The notes beneath the pieces were generated by a model that saw only the letters and a program-made list of their open reading frames with translations, ran no database searches and had not been told where the DNA came from. Below are positions 1 to 7,988 of a stretch of 64,000 bases of DNA, piece after piece. A program made the translations under genes and the position numbers. The DNA comes from QHCE01 sp041743105 (lineage in GTDB: Bacteria; Actinomycetota; Actinomycetes; Mycobacteriales; QHCE01). How positions within the stretch are numbered: position 1 is the first letter of the stretch; each line of letters starts with the position of its first letter. The stretch lies in assembly GCA_041743105.1 (NCBI GenBank), contig JBGTNI010000050.1, positions 1-64,000 on the forward strand. Direction: 5' to 3'.

Positions 1-85
1 CCTCAACGCCCGGCCACCGGCGGGCCGTGAGAGTAAGAGGCCACTTCCAGACCGAGCAAGCGGCGCTGAAAATGCTTGTAAGTTG

Positions 86-202
86 TCACCCGATCGTTAG
101 ACCCGACAGACCAACTGCGCGGATAGCGACGATGAGGTCGACCGTGGCCTGCCCGACGGCGTTGGGGTTGCTCTTGGGACGCCGAGACTGGGCCTTAAAC
201 AT
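86..202 (-). pseudogene. IS481-type transposase fragment
   Basis: The minus strand reads 38 codons ending in TGA that resemble the helix-turn-helix/linker part of IS481/IS3-type transposases: a basic RRPKSNPNA stretch followed by VDLIVAIRA. In that family the R-R-P-K segment links the N-terminal HTH to the DDE integrase core. No core, no terminal inverted repeats and no continuation on either side are visible, so this is a scrap of a transposase. The rest of positions 1-292 holds no gene I can support. Identification rests on remembered family patterns and is tentative. Confidence 0.38.
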
Positions 203-292
203 GCCGCAGTCTGCCGCGACCAGCCTCGCCTATCACGTGAGACACCTGTCGCCTATGTTCAGAAACCACGCACTTCCTGAAGCCGATGAAGG

Positions 293-661
293 TCACATTG
301 CTATTTTCGCTAGCTCCGATGCAATGTTTCCAATTGCGAGTGTGCCCGTGGCTACTGAGAGCACGAGGGCCTCGTCATTGTCCGGGTTAGACGGAACAGC
401 CACGCCGTTGAGTCCTAGGAAGAGCACTGTCGCCATCCAGGCGCAGCGCTTATTGCCGTCGAAGAGGGCACGGTTGCGCGCCAGAGATTCCAGTAACGCC
501 GCGGCTTTCTCGAAGATCGACGGGTAAGCGTCTTCGCCGAAGACACAAGTACGTGGTCGAGCCAGTGCGGACTCCAGTAAGCCGTAGTCGACCACGGTGA
601 CGTCTGGAACGATGCGACGAGCGGCGACGAGGAAGTCCTCGAGGTCGAGGAAGTACGTCAC
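293..661 (-). CDS. Doc/Fic-family toxin, motif His replaced by Arg
   Basis: A 122-residue all-helical protein of the size of Doc (death-on-curing) toxins. Doc toxins transfer phosphate to EF-Tu using the motif HxFx(D/A)(G/A)N(K/G)R. Here the motif region reads NRALFDGNKR near residue 68: the D-G-N-K-R part is intact, but the position of the essential His is Arg (codon CGT, one transition from the His codon CAT). The N-terminal half matches the Doc layout, with a conserved Y-G-L-L-E-S-A-L segment and P-S-I-F-E-K-A-A. It starts with GTG, overlapping the antitoxin stop by one base, so the two are co-translated. It may be an inactivated toxin, a tolerated variant, or a base-call error. Confidence 0.8.
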   Translation of the reverse strand: MTYFLDLEDFLVAARRIVPDVTVVDYGLLESALARPRTCVFGEDAYPSIFEKAAALLESLARNRALFDGNKRCAWMATVLFLGLNGVAVPSNPDNDEALVLSVATGTLAIGNIASELAKIAM

Positions 662-861
662 TAACGTGCCAGCCGGGCGAACGTCTCGGCGTGCTCGACC
701 GCGATACGTTCGATCAGCTCATCCCGCAGACGTCGGCGCGCACCGAGCGCTTTACTGAGAGCACGCATGGCGAACTCGTTTGCCGACATATGCTCCGATA
801 TCGCCTGAGCTTTCAACGCTTCGTGCAGTTCTTTAGGCAACCGCAGTGTCATGACAACCAT
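661..861 (-). CDS. Ribbon-helix-helix antitoxin of the Doc-like module
   Basis: About 66 residues. A short beta strand (MTLRLP) leads into two helices, K-E-L-H-E-A-L-K and S-A-N-E-F-A-M-R-A-L, which is the Arc/CopG/MetJ DNA-binding fold. The arginine-rich C-terminus would wrap and neutralise the toxin and lies immediately upstream of it. ATG 861 is preferred because a TATCGT box ends seven bases upstream, suggesting a leaderless transcript; ATG 852 and a GTG at 888 are alternatives. RHH antitoxins normally autorepress their own operon. Confidence 0.78.
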   Translation of the reverse strand: MVVMTLRLPKELHEALKAQAISEHMSANEFAMRALSKALGARRRLRDELIERIAVEHAETFARLAR

Positions 862-868
862 GCTTATG

Positions 869-874
869 ACGATA
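869..874 (-). promoter_or_regulatory. Candidate -10 box of the Doc-like operon
   Basis: TATCGT on the minus strand matches the actinobacterial TANNNT -10 pattern and lies seven bases before ATG 861, which would give a leaderless mRNA. No clear -35 element is visible. Confidence 0.3.
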
Positions 875-957
875 GCAGCCGATACCACGTGCTGTCGGGA
901 AGATGGCTGGTGCGTGTGAATGAGTCGCTAACGCGAGCTTGCGTACCATGAACCGCC

Positions 958-1557
958 ATGGGCTACCTGCTGACGGTCATTGCAGTGGCCAGCGCATGGG
1001 CTTTGTACGTCACGTGGCTGGCGGCCAGACTGCGTCGCCTCCATTCACGTTCTGCCGCCGCGGCCCAAGCGCTGGTTCTCCAGCTGACACGTCGGGCGTT
1101 GGCGGTAAGCAACGCCGTGTCTGACCACGCCGCGCTGCTGCCTAACAGCGCGGTCACGCTGCAACTGGCGGCACACCTTGCGTTGCACGCCGCTTCCGAT
1201 GAGCGCGAAGCTGCCGAGAGCGATCTCACCCGCGCCCTCCAAGAAGCGGTTCGCGGTAACCCGATGCTATCCGAGCAACGCGAACAAATCTTCCGTGACG
1301 TGGTCATCCAGAATCGGCGGGTAGAGATGGCACGGGCGCTGTACAACGACGCAGTGCGTGACACGTGCGCGCTTCGGCGCCGCTGGCAGCTTCGCGCACT
1401 ACGTTTGGCGGCCCACCTTGAGCGCCCGGACTATTTCGATATCGACACCACTCTTTCGCTAGATGCGCCGCCGCTAGATTCGCCGTCCATGGATGCTCCC
1501 GCGACACCGCCGCCCTCGCCGATAGTCACGCCGACTTCCGGCCCGAAGCAGTGGTGA
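958..1557 (+). CDS. LemA-like membrane protein
   Basis: 199 residues with one N-terminal membrane segment (about residues 2-24), then a long helical region rich in Ala, Arg and Leu. Near residues 120-130 it has N-R-R-V-x-M-A-R-x-L-Y-N-D-A-V-R, which matches the signature of the LemA four-helix domain (typically YNDAVRDYN). The last 35 residues are Pro/Ser/Asp rich and probably disordered. LemA-like proteins are membrane-anchored with no settled function. The 3' end overlaps the longest pdxS reading frame, so translational coupling is likely. Confidence 0.6.
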   Translation: MGYLLTVIAVASAWALYVTWLAARLRRLHSRSAAAAQALVLQLTRRALAVSNAVSDHAALLPNSAVTLQLAAHLALHAASDEREAAESDLTRALQEAVRGNPMLSEQREQIFRDVVIQNRRVEMARALYNDAVRDTCALRRRWQLRALRLAAHLERPDYFDIDTTLSLDAPPLDSPSMDAPATPPPSPIVTPTSGPKQW

Positions 1558-2528
1558 ACGCAGCAGCTGGGTATCGTCATCATGTGTTCTCGACTTCCGA
1601 TTCCTCCTCCGGCGATCGGCACGATGGCGATACCGCCGAGCGCCAGCTGGGAACTGCCCGAGTAAAGCGTGGCATGGCCGACATGCTGGTCGGTGGCGTC
1701 ATCATGGACGTGGTCACCGCCGAGCAGGCCAAGATTGCCGAGGACGCCGGCGCGGTGGCGGTGATGGCGTTGGAGCGGGTACCCGCCGACATCCGCGCTC
1801 ACGGCGGGATCGCTCGGATGAGCGATCCCGACATAGTTACAGGCATCATCGACGCAGTATCCATCCCGGTCATGGCAAAGGCCCGTATCGGCCACTTCGT
1901 CGAGGCGCAGGTACTGCAAGCGCTCGGCGTGGACTACATCGACGAGTCCGAAGTACTCAGCCCCGCTGACGACACCCATCACATAGACAAGTGGTCGTTC
2001 ACCGTTCCCTTCGTCTGTGGCGCGACCGACCTTGGCGAAGCGTTGCGGCGGATCGGCGAAGGCGCGGCGATGATTCGCTCTAAGGGAGAAGCCGGAACCG
2101 GCAACGTCGTAGAGGCAACTCGTCACATGCGAGCCATCAGCTCTGATATCCGCCGTCTGTCCACGATGGACTCCCAGGAGCTGTACGCCGCCGCGAAAGA
2201 GCTGCGGGCACCGGTCGACATGGTGCGTGAGGTCTCCCAGCGAGGGCAGTTGCCGGTAGTGCTGTTCACCGCCGGGGGCATTGCCACCCCAGCCGACGCG
2301 GCGCTGATGCGCCAGCTCGGCGCGCAAGGCGTCTTCGTCGGCTCAGGCATCTTTAAATCTTCAGACCCGGCCCGGCGAGCGGCAGCAATCGTGAAAGCGA
2401 CCACGTTCTACGACGATCCCGCCGTGGTGGCCGAAGCTTCCCGGCGCCTAGGGGAGGCTATGGTCGGCATCGACCTCGATAGCGGCAGAGCCGAGCACGC
2501 CACCCGGTACGCCGGCCGTGGCTGGTAG
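1551..2528 (+). CDS. pdxS: Pyridoxal 5'-phosphate synthase, synthase subunit
   Basis: PdxS is a (beta/alpha)8 barrel that condenses ribose 5-phosphate, glyceraldehyde 3-phosphate and PdxT-supplied ammonia into pyridoxal 5'-phosphate. The whole family signature is present: KRGMA, GGVIMDVV, the phosphate-shuttling lysines K110 (in VMAKARIGH) and K178 (in IRSKGEAGTG) with the family spacing of 68, and the ALERVPADIR segment. The conserved part begins at about residue 36. The longest frame (GTG 1551) gives an unusual N-terminus, and GTG 1554 or GTG 1584 could be the true start. It overlaps the LemA-like gene by seven bases. Its partner pdxT lies downstream but is separated by an unrelated gene. 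Confidence 0.97.
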   Translation: MVNAAAGYRHHVFSTSDSSSGDRHDGDTAERQLGTARVKRGMADMLVGGVIMDVVTAEQAKIAEDAGAVAVMALERVPADIRAHGGIARMSDPDIVTGIIDAVSIPVMAKARIGHFVEAQVLQALGVDYIDESEVLSPADDTHHIDKWSFTVPFVCGATDLGEALRRIGEGAAMIRSKGEAGTGNVVEATRHMRAISSDIRRLSTMDSQELYAAAKELRAPVDMVREVSQRGQLPVVLFTAGGIATPADAALMRQLGAQGVFVGSGIFKSSDPARRAAAIVKATTFYDDPAVVAEASRRLGEAMVGIDLDSGRAEHATRYAGRGW

Positions 2529-2705
2529 TGCATGCTCTGAAGGCTCCGGATAGCGGATTGGCGTAATCGCTGTCTGACAAGACAATCAGCGTTGACCCGA
2601 GCAAATCCGCCGAAATATCGCCAGAGCCTGCGATAGCAGCCCTACCGGGCTATCCTCGCGTCATACGTCATGTGTGTAGCGACTTGACGGGCATTTTGTT
2701 ATCTC

Positions 2706-3383
2706 GTGAAACCGGAGAATCCAAACGTGGCCACAGATACAGCGGTTAGCGCGGGCCAAGCCGAGCTCCTCAGGAAAGTCCTCGAAGAGGGTGTGTTGGC
2801 CGTGCTTGGAGGCGATGCCGCGTTGCGGGCCCGGGCGCACGAAGCGGGGGTGGAGGCCCCACCAGCGGTAGCTTCAGCTACCGCGACCCCCATATACGTC
2901 GCCGTTAGCCGTGAGCCATCAAATATCCAGCGGCTACGTGAAGTCCTGGAAGTTCCCGACATTGAGGTACTTGACAACTGGTTGGAGAAACCTCCAGAGC
3001 AGGAACTTGGAGTTGTAACTGCTTACGTTAGTGAGGGAGAAAGGGGAAAAACTGGAATAGTTTTTGTCCTTCAGTCACACAGTGGGGGATTCCCGTACGA
3101 CACGGCTGTAAAAGGGTTCGCAGCAATCGATGTTGGTCATGGTCTTACCTTTCCCACCGCAAGCGTGGAAACTATGGCCACAGGAGTTCTTGGGTCTCGT
3201 CAAGAAGGAACTGCCGCTTTGGAGTTGCTGCGGACGATCAAAAACAAACAAGGGGCAGAAAGGGATGATTCGCCGCCTGCTGCTGGGCCATCTCCGGGCT
3301 CCGACGCACCCCGAACGGCCGGTTACACTGGCCCAGCGGGAGCTCCTCCAAATTCCGGTAAAAAGCGCGGGTTGCGTCCGTAG
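2706..3383 (+). CDS. Unrecognised protein between pdxS and pdxT
   Basis: 225 residues, starting with GTG. No family is recognised. Residues 1-45 are helical and rich in Leu/Glu/Ala. Residues 60-185 look like an alpha/beta fold with several hydrophobic strands (PIYVAVSRE, LGVVTAYVSE, GIVFVLQS) and a Val/Phe/Ala core. The last 35 residues are a Pro/Gly/Ser-rich tail ending in basic residues. There is no signal peptide or membrane segment. It sits in the same direction between pdxS and pdxT, which are usually adjacent in actinobacteria. Base composition is lower in GC than its neighbours around 2990-3260, which suggests a later insertion. A role with the PdxST complex is only a position-based guess. 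Confidence 0.7.
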   Translation: MKPENPNVATDTAVSAGQAELLRKVLEEGVLAVLGGDAALRARAHEAGVEAPPAVASATATPIYVAVSREPSNIQRLREVLEVPDIEVLDNWLEKPPEQELGVVTAYVSEGERGKTGIVFVLQSHSGGFPYDTAVKGFAAIDVGHGLTFPTASVETMATGVLGSRQEGTAALELLRTIKNKQGAERDDSPPAAGPSPGSDAPRTAGYTGPAGAPPNSGKKRGLRP

Positions 3384-3415
3384 CTGAGGGTGATGACTTA
3401 GTCGATGGGTAGCGC

Positions 3416-4171
3416 GTGAATTCAGCCCCGACCACAACCCGCAAGTCGAAGATCGTGCCCGCTATGCCGACCGTAGTTGGTAACACCGCTGCGACTACCG
3501 CACCGCTTATCGGAGTGCTCGCGTTGCAGGGCGACGTCCACCCTCACCTTGCCGCGTTGGAGGCCGTCGGCGCACACGCCACGACGCTGCGACGACCCGG
3601 TGAGCTGGACCAGCTCGACGGTGTCGTGATCCCCGGCGGGGAATCCACCACGATCGGTCGCCTGGCCGTGACCTTCGGCCTATTCGAGCCGCTGCGAGCC
3701 CGTATAGCTGCCGGCATGCCGGTGTTCGGGTCCTGCGCCGGAGCGATTCTGCTCGCCAGTCGCATCGTGGACGGACGTGACGACCAGCGTTGTCTGGGCG
3801 GGATCGAGATGACGGTGCGTCGTAACGCTTTCGGGCGGCAGGTCGATTCGTTCGAGACCCGGCTTCACGTTCGCGGTGTCACCGACATCCCGGGTGTGGC
3901 AGACGCAGACGCCGGTTCCGTCGACGGCTCACATGACTGGTCGACCAGTCGACCTGCGGGAGAGAAACTGCGAGCGATCTTCATCCGAGCACCCTGGATC
4001 GAAGATCACGGCGCGGATGTTCGAGCCCTGGCGCACTACGACGGTAAGATCGTGGCAGCCCGTCAGGGCAATGTGCTTGCGACTGCGTTCCACCCGGAGC
4101 TCAGCGGTGACTACCGGGTACATAAGTATTTCGTAGACATCGTTGCCGCGCACGTGGGCGCTCAGAGTTAG
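3416..4171 (+). CDS. pdxT: Pyridoxal 5'-phosphate synthase, glutaminase subunit
   Basis: PdxT hydrolyses glutamine and channels ammonia to PdxS. It is a class I (triad) glutamine amidotransferase: the PGGESTT oxyanion segment, the nucleophile C107 in GSCAGA, and the His/Glu pair H226/E228 in FHPEL are all present. The protein begins with about 30 residues of Thr/Ala-rich sequence before the first strand (IGVLALQGD), so GTG 3416 may be too early; ATG 3464 is an alternative. It contains a roughly 25-residue insertion relative to the usual 190-200 residue proteins, around residues 160-180. It lies in the same direction as pdxS. Confidence 0.96.
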   Translation: MNSAPTTTRKSKIVPAMPTVVGNTAATTAPLIGVLALQGDVHPHLAALEAVGAHATTLRRPGELDQLDGVVIPGGESTTIGRLAVTFGLFEPLRARIAAGMPVFGSCAGAILLASRIVDGRDDQRCLGGIEMTVRRNAFGRQVDSFETRLHVRGVTDIPGVADADAGSVDGSHDWSTSRPAGEKLRAIFIRAPWIEDHGADVRALAHYDGKIVAARQGNVLATAFHPELSGDYRVHKYFVDIVAAHVGAQS

Positions 4172-4227
4172 ACGCGACCCACAGGTGCATTCGGCACCGC
4201 ATGTGCATTCGCCAAGGAGGTTGATCG

Positions 4228-4986
4228 ATGAGCGGTCATTCAAAATGGGCCACGACCAAGCATAAAAAAGCCGTGGTCGATGCAAAGCGCGGCAAGATGT
4301 TCGCCAAGCTGATTAAAGACGTCGAAGTAGCGGCTCGCACCGGTGGTGGCGATCCGACCGGTAATCCGACCCTGTATGACGCGATCCAGAAAGCCAAAAA
4401 AAGCTCTGTCCCCGGCGACAACATCGACCGGGCGGTCAAGCGTGGCGCCGGCCTAGAAGCCGGCGGTGCGGACTATCAGGCCATCAGCTACGAGGGGTAC
4501 GGTCCAGGCGGCGTCGCGATCTTGGTGGAATGCCTCACCGATAACCGGAACCGGGCCGCGTCCGAAGTCCGCATCGCTATGACACGTAACGGTGGATCGA
4601 TGGCAGACCCAGGCAGCGTTGCCTATCTGTTCAGCCGCATGGGTGTGGTGATTGTGCCGCGCAGCGGCGCCAACGATGGCTTAGATGAAGACACGGTGCT
4701 CGCTGCCGTACTCGACGCCGGTGCGCAGGAGGTCAACGACCTCGATCACTCCTACGAAGTCATCTGCGACGCCGCTGATCTCATCGCAGTTCGCACCGCG
4801 CTGCAGCAAGCCGGGATTGACTACGAGTCGGCAGAATCCAGCTGGATCCCCACCGTCACCGTGCCGCTCGACGAAGACGGCGCTCGCAAGACGGTTCGCC
4901 TGGTGGACGCGTTGGAAGATCTCGACGACGTGCAGAACGTCTACTGTAACTTCGACATATCCGATGACATCATGGCAAAACTATAG
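4228..4986 (+). CDS. yebC: YebC/TACO1-family protein
   Basis: 252 residues, the standard length. It starts with the family signature MSGHSKWATTKHKKA and has the GYGPGGVA and GGSMADPGSV motifs. YebC proteins were long annotated as transcriptional regulators; recent work links the family to relief of ribosome stalling at proline runs. A strong ribosome-binding site (AAGGAGG, 4214-4220) lies seven bases before the ATG. Its position directly upstream of ruvC is the usual actinobacterial arrangement. Confidence 0.96.
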   Translation: MSGHSKWATTKHKKAVVDAKRGKMFAKLIKDVEVAARTGGGDPTGNPTLYDAIQKAKKSSVPGDNIDRAVKRGAGLEAGGADYQAISYEGYGPGGVAILVECLTDNRNRAASEVRIAMTRNGGSMADPGSVAYLFSRMGVVIVPRSGANDGLDEDTVLAAVLDAGAQEVNDLDHSYEVICDAADLIAVRTALQQAGIDYESAESSWIPTVTVPLDEDGARKTVRLVDALEDLDDVQNVYCNFDISDDIMAKL

Positions 4987-5100
4987 ATGGTCGGTTGTAG
5001 TCTGATTCAGGTCTGTGGGAACGATGCCAGATTCCGTCTCCACCTTCAAAACGGCCCGGCTTACAGGAAGACGGGTGTCTGTCCAACTAAAGTTTTCCGG

Positions 5101-5634
5101 ATGAGAGTTCTCGGCGTCGATCCTGGCTTGACACGTTGCGGCATCGGGATCGTCGACGGCGCGCCTGGTCGCCCGTGCAGCCTGGTACACGTTGAAGTAA
5201 TAGGGACCGCCCCCACCACTGATATCGGTCAGCGGCTCTTGACACTGGAAGACGCATTCGTGACCGCCATGACAACTTACGCACCCGACGTCGTGGCCGT
5301 GGAGCGCGTCTTCAGCCAGCACAACGTGCGCACGGTTATGGGCACCGCCCAGGCTGGAGCGGTGGCCCTGACGGCTGCGGCGCGGCGGGGTCTTCCGGTA
5401 GCGCTGCACACCCCTAGCGAGGTGAAGGCCGCCGTGACCGGAAGTGGGCGAGCTGATAAACATCAGGTGACCGCTATGGTCACCCGGCTACTCCGGCTGC
5501 GCTGCGAGCCTCGACCGGCCGATGCCGCCGATGCCCTCGCGTTGGCGATATGTCATCTGTGGCGAGCTCCAGCGCAGCAGGCGTTAGCATCGGCACTGAG
5601 CACTGCGAAAGCCAAGCAGCAGGTGAGCGCATGA
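5101..5634 (+). CDS. ruvC: Crossover junction endodeoxyribonuclease RuvC
   Basis: 177 residues. RuvC resolves Holliday junctions by symmetric cleavage. The four catalytic acids fit: D7 (GVDPGLTR), E68 (AVERVFS), D141 and D144 (ADAADALA). ATG 5101 is chosen because it starts the RNase H-like fold immediately; the open frame extends to 4987 but the extra 38 residues have no family match. It overlaps ruvA by four bases (ATGA). No obvious LexA box was found between yebC and ruvC. Confidence 0.97.
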   Translation: MRVLGVDPGLTRCGIGIVDGAPGRPCSLVHVEVIGTAPTTDIGQRLLTLEDAFVTAMTTYAPDVVAVERVFSQHNVRTVMGTAQAGAVALTAAARRGLPVALHTPSEVKAAVTGSGRADKHQVTAMVTRLLRLRCEPRPADAADALALAICHLWRAPAQQALASALSTAKAKQQVSA

Positions 5635-6350
5635 TCGCAAGCCTCACCGGTCGTGTCGGTGCGATCACTCCTGAGGTCGCTGTGATCGAGGTCGGCGAGG
5701 GTCACTCCGCAGGCCTTGGCCACTCTGTTGGATTCGCGGTGCACTGCACGCCTGCCACGCTCGCCGGCCTTCGCGTGGGTCATGCCGCCAGGCTGGCCAC
5801 TAGCCTGGTGGTGCGAGAAGATTCGCTCACATTGTACGGCTTCGCCGACGATGCCGAGCGGGTGATCTTCGAGTTGCTGCAGACCGCCAGCGGCGTCGGT
5901 CCTCGCTTGGCACAAGCCGCGCTCGCGGTGCACCCGCCGCCTGTGCTGCGGCGCGCCATCATGGGCGGCGATATCGTCACGTTAACCGCCGTGCCGGGCA
6001 TCGGCAAGAAGGGCGCACAGCGCATGGTGCTGGAGCTTGCAGAGCGGGCCACTGCGATGTCGCTGCCGGGTCTTGAATCCTCAGAGCAGGTTGCCGACGA
6101 TGCCGAACTTGGCGGCGCGACACCGGAGCCGGTGTGGCGGCAGCAGGTTCGACAGGGACTGCTGGCACTGGGATGGTCGGCTAAGCAGGCCGAAGACGCC
6201 ACAGCGCTATCGGTTCGAAATTGGGAGCGTGACGTGGAACCGGTGTCGACACATGTGTCGAGCAACGGCACCACGGCGACAGGCGAACCAACACCTGACG
6301 TCCCAGCGATGTTGAAGGCGGCCATCGCTATCTTGGGACGGAACCGATGA
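5631..6350 (+). CDS. ruvA: Holliday junction DNA helicase subunit RuvA
   Basis: About 239 residues, longer than the usual 190-205. RuvA tetramers bind the four-way junction and load RuvB. The N-terminal OB fold starts MIASLTGRV. The helix-hairpin-helix segments are visible as ASGVGPRLAQ and VPGIGKKGAQRM. The C-terminal RuvB-binding domain is split by a Ser/Thr-rich linker at about residues 195-220. The start ATG overlaps the ruvC stop and the stop overlaps the ruvB start (both ATGA), so ruvCAB is a tight operon. Confidence 0.96.
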   Translation: MIASLTGRVGAITPEVAVIEVGEGHSAGLGHSVGFAVHCTPATLAGLRVGHAARLATSLVVREDSLTLYGFADDAERVIFELLQTASGVGPRLAQAALAVHPPPVLRRAIMGGDIVTLTAVPGIGKKGAQRMVLELAERATAMSLPGLESSEQVADDAELGGATPEPVWRQQVRQGLLALGWSAKQAEDATALSVRNWERDVEPVSTHVSSNGTTATGEPTPDVPAMLKAAIAILGRNR

Positions 6351-7435
6351 CTGAGGCGGCCGTCTCGGCCTATGCCCAGCCGGCCGAAGCTGAGCTCGAA
6401 CTCAGCTTGCGACCCAGGCTGCTGGGCGAATTCATCGGTCAACCCCGGGTGCGCGAACAGCTGGAGCTGCTGTTGCGCTCCGCGCAGCGCCGGGGGGCGC
6501 CGCCCGATCACATTCTGCTGTCCGGCCCTCCTGGTCTGGGCAAGACCAGTTTAGCGATGATCGTCGCGGCTGAACTCGACGCGGCGATCCGCGTGACAAG
6601 CGGGCCCGCCATCGAACGCTCCGGCGACTTGGCGGCAATCTTGACTTCATTAGCCGAAGGCGACGTGTTGTTCATCGATGAGATCCATCGCATCGCCAAG
6701 CCGGCCGAAGAGCTGCTGTATTCGGCGATGGAGGACTTTCGGGTCGATGTCGTGGTGGGTAAGGGTCCCGGCGCAACCGCCATTCCGCTCGATGTCGCGC
6801 CATTCACACTGGTAGGAGCCACCACCCGCTCGGGACTGCTCACCGGACCGATGCGTGATCGGTTCGGATTCGTGGCACATCTGGATTTCTACGACCCATC
6901 TGAGCTGGAACATGTCGTTACACGCTCGGCTGGAATCCTCAAGGTGAGCATCGTTGCCGACGGTGTGTCGGAGATCGCCGGACGATCCCGTGGTACGCCG
7001 CGCATCGCTAACCGGCTCCTGCGGCGGGTACGCGACTACGCCGAGGTCCGGGCCGACGGAGTCGTGAGCTCCGACGTTGCCCGTGCCGCGCTGAAAGTCT
7101 ATGACGTAGATTCCATCGGGCTCGATCGGCTCGACCGTGGCGTATTGCAGACCCTGATCACTTCCTACGGTGGCGGTCCGGTGGGCCTGACCACGCTGGC
7201 CATGGCGGTGGGCGAGGAACCAGATACCGTGGAAGAGGTTGCCGAGCCGTACCTGGTGCGCTGCGGCCTGCTGGCACGGACTGCCCGTGGTCGCGTGGCC
7301 ACCCCCGCGGCCTGGCGGCACCTTGGTGTAACACAGCCTCCCGATGCCGCAGGCAGACTGGGCGGTGGGGCGGCGGGTGATGGCAAGGAGCACCCGGGCG
7401 CTGTACCGATGGCGCTGTGGGGCACCGATGAGTGA
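6347..7435 (+). CDS. ruvB: Holliday junction branch-migration ATPase RuvB
   Basis: 362 residues. The AAA+ motor carries Walker A GPPGLGKT (60-67), Walker B LFIDEIHR (D111/E112), sensor 1 in GATTRSGLL and the arginine-finger region MRDRFG. The C-terminal winged-helix domain (about residues 265-330) has the family pattern GGPVGLTTLA. The final 30 residues are a Gly-rich tail. Together with RuvA it drives branch migration at stalled forks and recombination intermediates. Confidence 0.97.
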   Translation: MTEAAVSAYAQPAEAELELSLRPRLLGEFIGQPRVREQLELLLRSAQRRGAPPDHILLSGPPGLGKTSLAMIVAAELDAAIRVTSGPAIERSGDLAAILTSLAEGDVLFIDEIHRIAKPAEELLYSAMEDFRVDVVVGKGPGATAIPLDVAPFTLVGATTRSGLLTGPMRDRFGFVAHLDFYDPSELEHVVTRSAGILKVSIVADGVSEIAGRSRGTPRIANRLLRRVRDYAEVRADGVVSSDVARAALKVYDVDSIGLDRLDRGVLQTLITSYGGGPVGLTTLAMAVGEEPDTVEEVAEPYLVRCGLLARTARGRVATPAAWRHLGVTQPPDAAGRLGGGAAGDGKEHPGAVPMALWGTDE

Positions 7436-7539
7436 GCCGACTAGACTGCGCGCCAGCCCATTGGCGCAAGCTCTAAGTGTCCCGGACTCGCCGGCACATG
7501 TAACTAAAGCATCCACATACTCGTTGTGAAGGACTCGAC

Positions 7540-7980
7540 GTGAACTCCACAGACCTCGCTGTCACTCTGCTGGCTGCCGAATCGTCTTCCGGCACCAATT
7601 ACCTGCCGCTGTTGCTGATCGCCGGGCTTTTCTTGCTCACCTATTTCATGATCATCCGGCCACAAAGTAAGCGTCGTCGGGCCATGGTTGAGATGCAGTC
7701 GTCGCTTGCCGCGGGAGTCGAAGTGGTGACCATCGGCGGGCTGTATGGGACCGTGATCGGCACCGACGCCGAAACGGTGGATCTGCAGATCGCGCCGAAT
7801 GTGAATGTGACCTACGCACGCGGTGCTATCTCTAAGGTCATCAGCCCGACACAGGAACCGGCGGATGCCGATGATGTAGTCGCTGAACAAGACGATATTA
7901 CCTCTAATGACACAGTCGAAGGTAAGGTCTCCGGGGACGACACCGACACGACGTACACCGCTAACACTAAGAAGAGCTAA
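7540..7980 (+). CDS. yajC: Preprotein translocase accessory subunit YajC
   Basis: 146 residues with one membrane helix (about residues 22-40) followed by the YajC signature M-I-I-R-P-Q-S-K-R-R and the beta-rich VVTIGGLYG segment. The C-terminal third is acidic and probably flexible. YajC joins SecDF in the holotranslocon. The start is GTG 7540. SecD begins eight bases after the stop. Confidence 0.94.
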   Translation: MNSTDLAVTLLAAESSSGTNYLPLLLIAGLFLLTYFMIIRPQSKRRRAMVEMQSSLAAGVEVVTIGGLYGTVIGTDAETVDLQIAPNVNVTYARGAISKVISPTQEPADADDVVAEQDDITSNDTVEGKVSGDDTDTTYTANTKKS

Positions 7981-7988
7981 CACCTGCC

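Noticed and set aside
27..527. 166-codon plus-strand open frame over the transposase scrap and the Doc-like gene
   Set aside because: It overlaps a well-supported minus-strand toxin gene and has no recognisable domain.
1431..2327. 298-codon open frame antisense to pdxS
   Set aside because: It mirrors a perfectly conserved pdxS frame; the translated product is His/Gly/Arg-rich with no domain, typical of a high-GC shadow.
2632..2654. GATAGC...GCTATC hairpin after pdxS as terminator
   Set aside because: Six-base stem with an 11-base loop and no T-run; too weak to call.
4987..5100. LexA/SOS box upstream of ruvC
   Set aside because: No GAAC-N4-GTTC-type palindrome found in the gap.
5780..6511. 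243-codon open frame antisense to ruvA and the ruvB start
   Set aside because: Ser/Ala/Arg-rich shadow without start signals.
6650..7516. 288-codon open frame antisense to ruvB
   Set aside because: No family features, and every motif on the other strand belongs to RuvB.
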